Source: Betaproteobacteria bacterium (GTDB taxonomy: Bacteria > Pseudomonadota > Gammaproteobacteria > Burkholderiales > SG8-41). From it: DNA of 64,000 nt. Where the stretch lies: contig VGID01000010.1 of assembly GCA_016868035.1 (NCBI GenBank), positions 24,850 through 88,849 of the forward strand. Reading direction: 5' to 3'. The notes beneath the pieces were generated by a model. That model made no database searches and was not told the DNA's origin. It was given only the letters and a program-made list of their open reading frames with translations. Below, one piece after another: positions 9,559 to 17,446 of this stretch. A program made the position numbers and the translations under genes. The number at the start of each line of letters is the position of its first letter. Position 1 is the first letter of the stretch.

Positions 9559-10776
9559 TCAACCCCGGGCCAGGGTGCCGGCGATGTCCGTGCGATAGGC
9601 GCGCCACGCCGGCAGCAGCGCCGCGACTACCCCCACGCCGAGCGCGAGCGCGAAGAGCCATAGCTCGGCACTCATCCACGTCCAGCCCGTTATGGCGACC
9701 TGCTTCGCCGCCCGGAACGCGACGCCCAATGCCTCGGTCAGCGCGTGCCCGATCACGATACCGAGCGCCGCTCCGAAGCCCGCCAGCAGCGCGCCCTCGA
9801 ACAGCATCAGAACCATCAGCTTGGCCGGGCTCGCGCCGAGCGTCCGCATAACGGCGAGATCGTAGCGGCGCTCGAGCAAAGCGTTGTAGAGCGCGATGAA
9901 TACGGAAAGCCCCGCAGCGAGGATCAGCACCAGGGCGAAGCCACGCAGCACGTCCACGCCCACCCCGATGATGGTGAAGAGCCGCGCCGTTTCGTAGGCC
10001 GGCGAGGCCGCCTGCATTTCGCTGTTCTGGTTGATGTAGCGGGGTAGGGTCGCGGCCGCGATCGGCGAGGCGTACTGAACGAGCAGGGCCGTCAGCTCCT
10101 TCTCGTCGTCAGGTAGCAGCTCGGCGATGCGGGCAACGTCCCGGATGTCGTATTGATCGGCGTGCACCGCCCAAACACTCGTGACGTCGGTGAGCACGAT
10201 GCGGTCCACCACGGTGCCGGTGGGCGCCAGCACCCCCACGACCTGATAGGCGTGTGCCTCGTGCATGTGCTCGCCCTCCCCCACGCCCATGCCGTGCGCG
10301 CCAATGAAGGTCGCCCCCGGCCCGAATTTCGTGCGCATGGCGACTTCCGCCCCGAGCACCGCCTCCAGCGGCGCCTGCCAGAGCCGGCCCTGCGCGAGCC
10401 GCGCGTTGTAGTGCTTCACGTAGTCGTGATTCGTGCCGACGATGCGAAATCCCTTGTAGTTGTCAGCCAGAGCGAGCGGTATCACGGTCTTCACCGCGCG
10501 ATGGCGCGCCAGCTCCTGCGCCTGCTTCCACGAGATGTTGCCGGTCGGCACGTCGAGCTGGTAGATGCTCGAGAGTATGATCTGCATCGGGCTGCCCTTC
10601 GCGCCCACCACGAGGTCGATGCCGCGCGCGTCGCGCTGCATGCGCTCCTCCAGCTGGGACGTGGTCAGCAGCAGCAGGGTGATCGTCGCGATGCCGAGCG
10701 CAAGCAGCAGCACGTTGAGCGTCGTATTGAGCGCCCGCGCGCGCAGGTAGGCCAGACTCACCGTCGCGAGATTCAC
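9559..10776 (-). CDS. ABC transporter permease, FtsX/MacB-like
   Basis: This is a 405-residue permease of the FtsX/LolC/MacB superfamily. It has an N-terminal helix (NVLLLALGIATITLLLL), a large extracytoplasmic domain, then three C-terminal helices (FALVLILAAGLSVF, LFEGALLAGFGAALGIVIG, LALGVGVVAALLP). The start is a GTG at 10776 that overlaps the ATPase stop in the tetranucleotide GTGA, so the two are probably translationally coupled. The periplasmic domain contains a His-rich loop (GEGEHMHEAHAY) that could bind metal. Clustering with Zur suggests a role in zinc handling rather than drug export; the substrate is not provable here. Confidence 0.85.
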   Translation of the reverse strand: MNLATVSLAYLRARALNTTLNVLLLALGIATITLLLLTTSQLEERMQRDARGIDLVVGAKGSPMQIILSSIYQLDVPTGNISWKQAQELARHRAVKTVIPLALADNYKGFRIVGTNHDYVKHYNARLAQGRLWQAPLEAVLGAEVAMRTKFGPGATFIGAHGMGVGEGEHMHEAHAYQVVGVLAPTGTVVDRIVLTDVTSVWAVHADQYDIRDVARIAELLPDDEKELTALLVQYASPIAAATLPRYINQNSEMQAASPAYETARLFTIIGVGVDVLRGFALVLILAAGLSVFIALYNALLERRYDLAVMRTLGASPAKLMVLMLFEGALLAGFGAALGIVIGHALTEALGVAFRAAKQVAITGWTWMSAELWLFALALGVGVVAALLPAWRAYRTDIAGTLARG

Positions 10777-11411
10777 GGTCGCCCCCTCAGCTCGAAGCGA
10801 TTGGACATGCGCGCCCTGATGCGCTGATCGTGCGTGGCGATCACCAGGGTCGCGCCGCAGGCGCGCGCCTGCGAATCGAGCAGCTCGTAGGCCTGCTCGC
10901 ACCGCGCGTCGTCGAGGTTGGACGTCGGTTCGTCGGCGAGCAGGAGCTTCGGCCGGTTCACCACGGCGCGCGCTACGGCGACGCGCTGTGCCTGGCCGAA
11001 GGAAAGCTCGTGCGGGTAGGCATCGGCCTTGCCGGAGATATCAAGGGTCGTCAGCACCTCGCGCACCCGCGCCCCGTCCCGGGGCAGGCCGGAGAGATAC
11101 TGCGCGAGCAGGAGGTTATTCATGACCGTCAGGCTCGGCATGAGATGCAGGCGCTGCAGGACGATGCCGATGTGCTCGCCGCGGAAGCGGTCGAGAGCGG
11201 CGGGCTTGAGCGCCGCAAGATCCTGGCCCGCAATGCCCACGCTGCCGGAGGTGGGCCTGAGTATCCCTGCGAGTATGTGCAGCAGCGTCGTCTTGCCGCT
11301 GCCGGAGGGCCCGAGCACGAGCCAGTGCGCCCCCTGCGCGGCGCGCCATTCCGGCACTCTCAGCACCTCCCGCCCGTCGTACGCGTGGACCAGTTCGCGC
11401 AGCGCGAACAT
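10773..11411 (-). CDS. ABC transporter ATP-binding protein, LolD/MacB type
   Basis: This is a 212-residue ATPase that would energise the permease encoded directly downstream. It has Walker A GPSGSGKTT, a Q-loop (IGIVLQRLHLMPSLTV), the signature LSFGQAQRVAVARA and Walker B LLLADEPTSNLD. The track ORF extends upstream into the ZIP gene in another frame. The real start is the ATG at 11411 (MFALRELVHAYDG), which has AAGGAGAG at proper distance. It overlaps the permease by 4 bp. Confidence 0.9.
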   Translation of the reverse strand: MFALRELVHAYDGREVLRVPEWRAAQGAHWLVLGPSGSGKTTLLHILAGILRPTSGSVGIAGQDLAALKPAALDRFRGEHIGIVLQRLHLMPSLTVMNNLLLAQYLSGLPRDGARVREVLTTLDISGKADAYPHELSFGQAQRVAVARAVVNRPKLLLADEPTSNLDDARCEQAYELLDSQARACGATLVIATHDQRIRARMSNRFELRGRP

Positions 11412-11467
11412 GCCCTCTCTCCTTTCGCCGCGGTCCCTGCTTGGAACGTCGCGCGCTCCAATGGTTC

Positions 11468-12178
11468 TCAATGCAGCAGCGAAAACGGCAGCGCGATCGC
11501 CGCGATGCCCGCTGCGATCAGCCCGATCTGCCACAGCGTGCTGCGCGTGTCGTTCGCCCGGTGCATGTCGGGCATCAGGTCGGCCACCGCGATATAGATG
11601 AAGCTCGCCGCCGCGAGCGCCAGCATGTACGGGGTCGCCTCGCGCGCGCCCTCCAGGGCGAAGTAGCCGAGGACCCCGCCCGCCACCGCGGTGAGGCTGG
11701 AAACCACGTTGAGCAGCAGCGCCTTCGCCTTGTCGTAGCCCGAGTGCAGCAGGATCAGGAAATCGCCGACCTCCTGTGGAATCTCGTGCGCGATGATCGC
11801 CGCGGTGGTCACGAGGCCCACGGTGACGTCCGTGAGAAACGCCGCCGCGATCAGGATCCCGTCCACGAAATTGTGGAAGCCGTCGCCGACGACGATCAGC
11901 AGGCCCGCGCGGCACGAGCCCGCGTGCGCGCCGTGGCCGCCGTCGTCGTCGTGGCGGTGGCGCCACAGCGCGGTCTTCTCCAGCAGGAAGAACGCCAGCA
12001 CCCCCGCGAGGGTGACGGCGAAGAGGCCCTCGATGCTGCCCGCCTGCATGAACGCCTCGGGGAGCAGGTGCAGGAACGCGGCGGCGAGCAGGGCGCCCGC
12101 GGCGAAGCTCACCATGCGCGGCACCCACGCCGAGAAAACCGCGAACGCGAACAGCGCCGCCGCGAGGACGCTGAGCAC
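11468..12178 (-). CDS. ZIP-family metal transporter
   Basis: This is a polytopic importer of divalent metal, probably zinc. It has the ZIP signature helices GDGFHNFVDGILIAAAF and AAIIAHEIPQEVGDFLILL, with the metal-site His and Glu residues, and a cytoplasmic His/Asp-rich loop (RHRHDDDGGHGAH). The listed start is the only normal start codon (GTG at 12178), yet it falls inside the first helix. The frame stays open upstream to an ATC codon at 12226, which gives a typical ZIP N-terminus (xETNLLWIIGATLAGG) and has GGTGA six bases before it. The true start may be that rare codon. Zur and a palindrome lie immediately upstream. Confidence 0.9.
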   Translation of the reverse strand: MLSVLAAALFAFAVFSAWVPRMVSFAAGALLAAAFLHLLPEAFMQAGSIEGLFAVTLAGVLAFFLLEKTALWRHRHDDDGGHGAHAGSCRAGLLIVVGDGFHNFVDGILIAAAFLTDVTVGLVTTAAIIAHEIPQEVGDFLILLHSGYDKAKALLLNVVSSLTAVAGGVLGYFALEGAREATPYMLALAAASFIYIAVADLMPDMHRANDTRSTLWQIGLIAAGIAAIALPFSLLH

Positions 12179-12240
12179 GCCGCCCGCGAGGGTCGCGCCG
12201 ATGATCCATAGCAGGTTCGTTTCGATGGTGCGTCACCCGA

Positions 12241-12255
12241 TGCAAGCAAGTTGCA
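12241..12255. promoter_or_regulatory. Candidate Zur operator (TGCAA-N5-TTGCA)
   Basis: The 15-bp interrupted palindrome TGCAAGCAAGTTGCA lies between the zur stop codon and the ZIP gene. The same half-sites with the same spacing occur upstream of zur. Two copies framing a Zur gene suggest autoregulation and control of the transporter genes; this is inference. Confidence 0.5.
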
Positions 12256-12291
12256 CTACGCGCCCGCGCCGGGCGCTGCCCGACCGTCCTC

Positions 12292-12759
12292 TCAGTGCCG
12301 GTGCCGCGCCGCGGGCGGCGCGCGGCGCGCAGGGCGGCACGCGGCGCACAGGCCCCTGACCGTGAGCTCCAGCTCCTGGGAGCGGTAGCCCTGAGGCAGG
12401 CGGAGGTTCCGCGCCGCGGCCACCTCGTCGAGGCAGATCACTTCCCCGCAGTCGCTGCAGTGGAAGTGGGCGTGCGTCCGGCCGTGCCCTTCGGCCGCGT
12501 TGAACCGCCAGACGCGATCGTCTCCGGCAATCTTGTGCGCCAGCCCGTTCGCAGTAAGCCATTCCAGCACCCGGTAGATCGTCACCCTGTCCATCCGCGG
12601 CCCGCGGTGCGCGCGCTGCTCGATCTCGTGGTGCGTCAGCGCGCGCGGTGCCGCCAGCAGAATCTTCAGCACCTCGACGCGCTGACGCGTCACCCGTGCG
12701 CCCGTGCGCTCAACCAGGGTCTCCGCGCGATCACGATCGGTCAGTGTCACCGCCCGCAT
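12292..12759 (-). CDS. zur: Fur-family zinc-responsive regulator Zur
   Basis: This is a metal-dependent repressor of 155 residues. It has a winged-helix DNA-binding domain (VTRQRVEVLKILLAAPRALTHHEIEQ ... DRVTIYRVLEWLTANG), followed by the dimerisation/metal domain with HAHFHCSDCGEVIC and a second pair CAAC. The two CxxC pairs form the structural zinc site of Zur/Fur proteins. I prefer Zur over Fur because a ZIP transporter and a zinc-type ABC cluster follow in the same direction. The start is the ATG at 12759; the longer track ORF is not needed. The C-terminus ends RHRH. Confidence 0.85.
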   Translation of the reverse strand: MRAVTLTDRDRAETLVERTGARVTRQRVEVLKILLAAPRALTHHEIEQRAHRGPRMDRVTIYRVLEWLTANGLAHKIAGDDRVWRFNAAEGHGRTHAHFHCSDCGEVICLDEVAAARNLRLPQGYRSQELELTVRGLCAACRPARRAPPAARHRH

Positions 12760-12781
12760 TAGAACACGCTCGACGCAGTCC

Positions 12782-12796
12782 TGCAACTCTGTTGCA
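12782..12796. promoter_or_regulatory. Candidate Zur operator in the zur-yidD divergent region
   Basis: The palindrome TGCAACTCTGTTGCA lies 23 bp upstream of the zur start and matches the one before the ZIP gene in half-site and spacing. It is placed to repress zur and possibly the divergent yidD promoter. Confidence 0.5.
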
Positions 12797-12849
12797 TTAG
12801 ACCGGTCGCGCCCGACGGCCGCCGACGGTCGCCCCGGTATACTGACCCG

Positions 12850-13101
12850 GTGAAATGGCTGCTGCTGTGCCTGATCGGCGCCTACCGGTTGCTGCTTTCG
12901 CCCTTTTTCGGGCAACAATGCCGGTTCTATCCGACGTGCTCCGAGTATGCGAAGGAGGCGATCGAGCGCCACGGGTCGCTGCGGGGCTCATGGCTGGCGG
13001 TGAGGCGGATCGCGCGCTGCGGGCCGTGGCATCCGGGCGGCCCGGACCCCGTCCCGCCCAAAGTCAAAAGGCGAAAGGCGAATGGCGAAAGTGACAATTA
13101 G
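12850..13101 (+). CDS. yidD: Membrane protein insertion efficiency factor YidD
   Basis: This is a small 83-residue protein associated with YidC-dependent insertion. It has an amphipathic N-terminus ([21 protein letters not shown]) and the conserved [19 protein letters not shown] and RCGPWHPGG motifs. The start is a GTG. A TATACT hexamer at 12838-12843 places a possible transcript start at or near this GTG, so the message could be nearly leaderless. Normal YidD ends soon after GGxDPVP; here the extra tail [13 protein letters not shown] is encoded by the left arm of element H5. Confidence 0.92.
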   Translation: MKWLLLCLIGAYRLLLSPFFGQQCRFYPTCSEYAKEAIERHGSLRGSWLAVRRIARCGPWHPGGPDPVPPKVKRRKANGESDN

Positions 13102-13170
13102 CGGCCGGCTCCGCCGGGTCTTGCCAACTTCCGCCTTTCGACTTTCGACTTCCGACTTGCCTTTGCCGCC
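13060..13170. repeat. H5: heptamer hairpin element (AAGGCGA / TTTCGAC)
   Basis: The left arm AAAGTCAAAAGGCGAAAGGC continues to GAATGGCGAAAGTGAC. The right arm is CTTCCGCCTTTCGACTTTCG followed by ACTTCCGACTTGCC. The arms are roughly complementary. The element sits between the convergent ends of yidD and rlmI, and its left arm is translated as the YidD tail. Confidence 0.8.
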
Positions 13171-14351
13171 TACTCCGTTCGGCGGCAAAGGAGACCCTTC
13201 AGGTAGTCCCCTTCCGGAAAGTTCAGCGCGACCGGATGATCGGGGCCGGGTCCCGTTCTCCCGATGATCTGCGCTTGAACGCCCGCATCAAGCGCGGATC
13301 CGGCGACGATCTTCCGGAACAGGTCGGCCGTCACGCCCCCCGAGCACGAGAACGTGAAGAGCAGCCCCCCTGCACGCAATAGCTTGAAGGCGAGCAGATT
13401 GATGTCCTTGTAGCCGCGCGCGGCCTTCGCGGCCAGTGCCGCGGTCGGGGCGAACTTGGGCGGGTCGAGCACGATAAGGTCGAATCGCCTCCCTTCATCG
13501 AGAAATTTTCGTAGCAGGTGAAATACGTCGCCTTCGATCCAGTCCACGCCGGGGAGGCGATTAAGCTCCGCATTTTTCCGCGCCAAATCCAATGCATCGG
13601 CCGAGCTTTCCGCCGCGGTCACCGCGCGCGCTCCGCCGGCGGCCGCGTTCAGCGCGAATCCGCCCGTGTAGCTGAAGCAGTCGAGCACGTCGCGCCCGGA
13701 CGCGGCCGCGCGCACCTGCTGCCGGTTGACGCGCTGGTCGAGGTAGAAGCCGGTCTTGTGGCCATGTTCCAGGTCGACGCGGAACATGAGTCCATTTTCG
13801 GTAACGGTGATTTGCGTTGGCTGCGGGTCACCACGCAGAGGCCCGGTTGCCGCGGGCAAGCCTTCCAGGTTCCGCACCTCGGCGTCCGAGCGCTCCCAGA
13901 CGCGCGTGACTCCCGGCAGCGCGGCAAGTGTGTCGGCGATGGCCTCGCGCCAGTGCTCCGCGCCCGCGCTCGAGAGCTGAAGTACGATCGTACTGGCGTA
14001 ACGGTCGGCGACGATGCCCGGCAGCCCGTCGGATTCCGCGTGCACCAGGCGCACGGCGTCCGTCGCGCCGGGATTCAACAGCGTCTGGCGCTGATCCACG
14101 GCTTGCTTGATGCATTCGTTAAAAAACGCGCCGTCTATGGCGCGTTTTTCCCAGTCCCAGACGCGCGCGACGATCTGGGAACGGGGGCTGTAGGCCGCAA
14201 CGGCCAGGAACGCCCCGGATGAGGAGCGCACCTCGACCGTTTCTCCGGCGCCCGGCTCGCCCTCGACCCGGGCTACCGCGCCCGAGAACACCCATGGATG
14301 GCGGCGCTTGAGCGACTTCTCGCGCCCGGGCTTGAGGATCAGCTTTTTCAA
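13170..14351 (-). CDS. rlmI: Class I SAM-dependent rRNA methyltransferase, RlmI-like
   Basis: This protein probably methylates a 23S rRNA cytosine (RlmI makes m5C1962). The 393-residue product has an N-terminal PUA domain (LILKPGREKSLKRRHPWVFSGAV) and a C-terminal Rossmann methyltransferase domain (DCFSYTGGFALNAAAGGA, VLDPPKFAP, FTFSCSGGV). The family's catalytic Cys lies in that last motif. I chose the TTG at 14351, which gives the usual MKKLILKPG N-terminus. No good ribosome-binding site precedes it because element H6 abuts the start. Confidence 0.88.
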   Translation of the reverse strand: MKKLILKPGREKSLKRRHPWVFSGAVARVEGEPGAGETVEVRSSSGAFLAVAAYSPRSQIVARVWDWEKRAIDGAFFNECIKQAVDQRQTLLNPGATDAVRLVHAESDGLPGIVADRYASTIVLQLSSAGAEHWREAIADTLAALPGVTRVWERSDAEVRNLEGLPAATGPLRGDPQPTQITVTENGLMFRVDLEHGHKTGFYLDQRVNRQQVRAAASGRDVLDCFSYTGGFALNAAAGGARAVTAAESSADALDLARKNAELNRLPGVDWIEGDVFHLLRKFLDEGRRFDLIVLDPPKFAPTAALAAKAARGYKDINLLAFKLLRAGGLLFTFSCSGGVTADLFRKIVAGSALDAGVQAQIIGRTGPGPDHPVALNFPEGDYLKGLLCRRTE

Positions 14352-14451
14352 GAGCGGTAAATGGTGAATCGTGAATCGACTAACCCGAGACGCGAACTCC
14401 GGGAACCGGACGGAGTGTCCACTCACTCCTCATCACTCACCAGTCACGATT
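14352..14451. repeat. H6: heptamer hairpin element (GTGAATC / ACTCACT)
   Basis: The left arm is AGCGGTAAATGGTGAATCGTG followed by AATCG. The right arm is CCACTCACTCCTCATCACTC followed by ACCAGTCACGATT. The element lies between xerC and rlmI and reaches the start of rlmI and the stop of xerC. GTGAATC units recur in H14 and H16. Confidence 0.8.
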
Positions 14452-15367
14452 TTTTCTTGGCGCGAGGGTGTGCGGCGTCGTAGACCTTCGCCAAGTGCTG
14501 GAAGTCGAGGTGCGTGTATACCTGCGTGGTCGAGACGCTCGCATGCCCCAGCATGTCCTGCACCGCGCGCAGGTCTCCGCTCGACTGCAGCAGGTGCGAG
14601 GCGAACGAATGGCGCAGCACGTGCGGGTACACCTTGCCGGCGAGCCCGAGCTTCTTTCCCCACTGCCTGACCCGTTGCTGCACCGCCCGCGCGCCGAGCG
14701 GCGCGCCGCTCCGCGCCACGAACAGCGCGTTCACTTCCGGGCGCGCGAGCCGCTCGCGCTCGTCGAGCCATGCCTTGAGCGCCGTGAGCGCGAAGCTGCC
14801 CACCGGCACGACGCGCGTCTTCGCGCCTTTGCCCGTGACGCGCACCGTCGCGTCCCGGAAGCTGACGTCGTCCGCCACGAGCGAGGTCAGCTCGGAGAGC
14901 CGCAGCCCGGAGGAATAGAGCAGCTCCAGCATCGCCCGGTCGCGCACCGCGAGCGCGTCGCCAGCGCCAAGTTCCATCAACCTTCCGGCCTCGTCCGGCG
15001 AGAGCGCGTGCGGCAGTCGCTTGGGCGTCCTCGGAGGGCGGATACCCACGCAGGGATTCTGTGCGAACCCATGGTCCCGGGCGAGGTAATTGAAAAAGCC
15101 GCGCCAAGCCGAGAGCATGCGCGCGAGCGTCTTGCCATGCAGCCCTCTTGCGTGCAGCTGTGCAACGAAGCGCCGCACTTCGTGCACCTCGAGGCGCTTG
15201 AGCGAAGTGCCCTCCGCCAGGCCGAGTAGCACGCCGATGTCGCGCGCGTACGCCTCGATGGTGTGCCGGCTCACCCGGCGCTCGTGCTCGAGATGTCCGA
15301 GGTAGCTCTGGAGCAACGCGCTCGCGGCCCCGCGTTGCGTGTTTTCTCCCCCCCAGTTAGCGCCCAC
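14444..15367 (-). CDS. xerC: Tyrosine recombinase XerC
   Basis: This is a site-specific recombinase that resolves chromosome dimers at dif with XerD. The 307-residue product has a SAM-like N-terminal core-binding domain. The catalytic domain has Arg in YSSGLRLSEL, Lys in VTGKGAKTR, HxLR in PHVLRHSFASHLL, His in DMLGHASVSTTQ and the Tyr nucleophile in VYTHL. I call it XerC rather than XerD from the dapF-DUF484-xerC gene order. The N-terminal ~15 residues are poorly conserved in type, so the start could be somewhat further in. Confidence 0.9.
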   Translation of the reverse strand: MGANWGGENTQRGAASALLQSYLGHLEHERRVSRHTIEAYARDIGVLLGLAEGTSLKRLEVHEVRRFVAQLHARGLHGKTLARMLSAWRGFFNYLARDHGFAQNPCVGIRPPRTPKRLPHALSPDEAGRLMELGAGDALAVRDRAMLELLYSSGLRLSELTSLVADDVSFRDATVRVTGKGAKTRVVPVGSFALTALKAWLDERERLARPEVNALFVARSGAPLGARAVQQRVRQWGKKLGLAGKVYPHVLRHSFASHLLQSSGDLRAVQDMLGHASVSTTQVYTHLDFQHLAKVYDAAHPRAKKKS

Positions 15368-15370
15368 TTA

Positions 15371-15441
15371 CCTGCCTAACCGCTTGTTTCGCGGCAGGTT
15401 GCCGGGGAAACCCCTGTTCGCTGCCCGCTGCCTGCTGCGCA
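15371..15441. repeat. H7: weak heptamer element
   Basis: Three CTGCC(C/T)G-type units (CTGCCCGCTGCCTGCTGCGC) follow GGCAGGTTGCCGGGG, which is partly complementary. This is the least convincing member of the family. It lies between the DUF484 gene and xerC. Confidence 0.4.
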
Positions 15442-15445
15442 CCGG

Positions 15446-16093
15446 TCATTGCAGGTGACGTACGACGGCGGCGGCGATCAGGTCGCCCATTCGCTTGAGG
15501 TAGAGCGTGCCCATCTCGGGGTAGAACCGCTGCGGGTCCTCGCTTGCCAGTGCGAGCAGCCCGAACGTCTCACGGTCGCGCAACGGCACATAGGAAAACG
15601 AGCGCAGGTGCGCACCCGCCTCGCCGAACAGTGCCGCGGTGTCTACCACGGCGTGGCTGCTGCAGTAGGGTTGAGTGAGGCTCGCTGCGAACTCCCGCGA
15701 GGCCTCGCTCACGGGATCGAACTCCGGCAACCCGGCATGTCCATCGGCGCGCCAGGCGCGCAGCGCCACGTGCGGCACCGCGAAGTCCTCGCGCAGGCTC
15801 AGATAGACGGCGTTGAGCAGCGAGCGGATGTCGGTCGAGGCCAGCAGCGCGAGCGACATGCGATGGACCTTCTCGCTGATCGCGTCGTTTTCCTCGCCGA
15901 ACTGGATCACGTCGCGCAGCTTGCCTTCGAGCTGCTTGCCCTTCTCGCGCAGCGTCAGGATCTGCCGCTCGCTGATCGAGATCGCGCGCCCGCCGTGCGG
16001 ATGCGGGATGTAGATCTCGGACAGGATGTCGGCATAGTTTTCGAAGAATTCCGGGTGTTCCTTCAAATAGCCTGCGACTTCGTCGGCTTTCAT
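15446..16093 (-). CDS. DUF484 family protein
   Basis: This is a 215-residue cytoplasmic protein with an N-terminal helical segment (VAGYLKEHPEFFENYADIL), a coiled coil (LREKGKQLEGKLRDVIQFGEEND), and a GAF-like domain ending in YLKRMGDLIAAAVVRHL. The function is not established to my knowledge. The gene is routinely found between dapF and xerC, as here. The start is the ATG at 16093 with AAGGGAG upstream; the track ORF extends into repeat H8. Confidence 0.88.
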   Translation of the reverse strand: MKADEVAGYLKEHPEFFENYADILSEIYIPHPHGGRAISISERQILTLREKGKQLEGKLRDVIQFGEENDAISEKVHRMSLALLASTDIRSLLNAVYLSLREDFAVPHVALRAWRADGHAGLPEFDPVSEASREFAASLTQPYCSSHAVVDTAALFGEAGAHLRSFSYVPLRDRETFGLLALASEDPQRFYPEMGTLYLKRMGDLIAAAVVRHLQ

Positions 16094-16122
16094 TGCGCTC
16101 CCTTGATCCGCTTGCAGTCTAT

Positions 16123-16205
16123 ACAGTGGGCAGTTGGCAGTAACACCGTTTCGTCGCGCCTGCGGCTCCTTGCCGCAAACTGCGAACTGACCGCTGCCCA
16201 CTTAC
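16123..16205. repeat. H8: heptamer hairpin element (GGCAGTT / GAACTGA)
   Basis: The left arm is ACAGTGGGCAGTTGGCAGTA. The right arm is CAAACTGCGAACTGACCGCT followed by GCCCACTTA. GTGGGCAG pairs with CTGCCCAC. The element separates dapF from the DUF484 gene and includes the dapF stop codon. Confidence 0.8.
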
Positions 16206-17032
16206 AGTTCGATCTCGCCTTCGAACACGGTCACCGCCGGACCCGTCATCATCACCGCGGCGCCTTCATGCGCCCATGATATACCGAGGTCGCCGCCGCG
16301 CGTGCTTACCGTGACGCTCCGGTCGAGCAGGCCGCGCGCAATCCCGGCCGCGACCGCCGCGCAAGCGCCCGTGCCGCAGGAGAGGGTTTCGCCCGCGCCG
16401 CGCTCGAACACGCGCAGCCGGATATGGCCGCGGCCGAGCACCTGCATGTAGCCCGCGTTGACCCGCTGCGGAAAGCGCGGATGGCGCTCGATCAGCGGGC
16501 CCTCGGCAGCGACCGGCGCCCGGTCCACGTCCGGCACGACCTGCACGGCATGCGGATTGCCCATCGAGACCGCGCTGATCTCGACGCGCTTTGCGTCGAG
16601 CTCCAGCTCGTATACGGGCGCGCGCCGCTCGGCCACGAAGGGGATGCGCGCGGGCTCGAACTCCGGTGCGCCCATGTCCACGGTCACCTGTCCGTCCGGC
16701 TCGAGCCGCGGCACGATCACCCCGCCGCGCGTGCCCACGCGGATCTCGGTCTTGGCGCTGAGCCCCTTCTCGTGCACGTAGCGCACGAAGCACCGCGCGC
16801 CATTGCCGCATTGCTCCACCTCGCCGCCATCGGCGTTGAAGATGCGGTAGTAGAAATCGGTGCCGGCCTCACGCGGCGGCTCGACCTGCAGCATCTGGTC
16901 GCAGCCGATTCCCAGGTGCCGGTCGGCAATCCGGCGTAGTTGCCCGGGGCTGAGGGCCAAAGGCCGGGCGAGCGCATCCAATACCACGAAATCGTTACCC
17001 AGACCGTGCATTTTAGTGAATTTTAGACGCAT
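16202..17032 (-). CDS. dapF: Diaminopimelate epimerase
   Basis: DapF interconverts LL- and meso-diaminopimelate for lysine and peptidoglycan synthesis. The 276-residue product has both catalytic cysteine motifs, [10 protein letters not shown] and LSCGTGACA, and the N-terminal [13 protein letters not shown]. The ATG directly follows the TAA of the upstream CoA-binding gene, so it belongs to the long minus-strand unit. Confidence 0.97.
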   Translation of the reverse strand: MRLKFTKMHGLGNDFVVLDALARPLALSPGQLRRIADRHLGIGCDQMLQVEPPREAGTDFYYRIFNADGGEVEQCGNGARCFVRYVHEKGLSAKTEIRVGTRGGVIVPRLEPDGQVTVDMGAPEFEPARIPFVAERRAPVYELELDAKRVEISAVSMGNPHAVQVVPDVDRAPVAAEGPLIERHPRFPQRVNAGYMQVLGRGHIRLRVFERGAGETLSCGTGACAAVAAGIARGLLDRSVTVSTRGGDLGISWAHEGAAVMMTGPAVTVFEGEIEL

Positions 17033-17446
17033 TTAGCTGCAGAATCGCAGATAATCACGGTAGATACACCGGTCCATAACCACCGTCATGCCCCCGCGCA
17101 GGGCCCGCACCGCAGCGCGGTCATTGATGATACCTTCTTGAATCCAAATGGCTTTCAGACCAAGCGCCAGGCACTCGCCCACCACGCCGTCGATGTGCTC
17201 CGCCCGGCGGAACACGTTCACGAGGTCGATGGCAACCGGCACCTCGCTCAGCGCGCCGTAGGCCTTCGCCCCGAGCACCTCGGCAACGCCCGGGTGCACC
17301 GGGATGATGTTGAATCCGTAGCCCTGCATCGCGCGCGCGACGCCATGGCTCGGGCGCCAGGGGTGCGGCGAGAGCCCGACCACGGCAATGTTCCGCACCC
17401 GCTTCAGCAACGCGCAGCGCTCCCGCTCGTCCGGATTCTCAAACAT
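17033..17446 (-). CDS. CoA-binding domain protein, YccU type
   Basis: This is a single Rossmann-like CoA-binding domain of 137 residues. It has VRNIAVVGLSPHPWRPSHGVARAM, IIPVHPG and the C-terminal MDRCIYRDY, as in the YccU family. The physiological role is unclear. It overlaps the upstream methyltransferase by 8 bp and touches dapF, so it is co-transcribed with both. Confidence 0.88.
   Translation of the reverse strand: MFENPDERERCALLKRVRNIAVVGLSPHPWRPSHGVARAMQGYGFNIIPVHPGVAEVLGAKAYGALSEVPVAIDLVNVFRRAEHIDGVVGECLALGLKAIWIQEGIINDRAAVRALRGGMTVVMDRCIYRDYLRFCS

Noticed and set aside
12838-12850. Firm call of leaderless yidD transcription
   Set aside because: TATACT is well placed, but no -35 is visible, so I only mention it in the gene entry.
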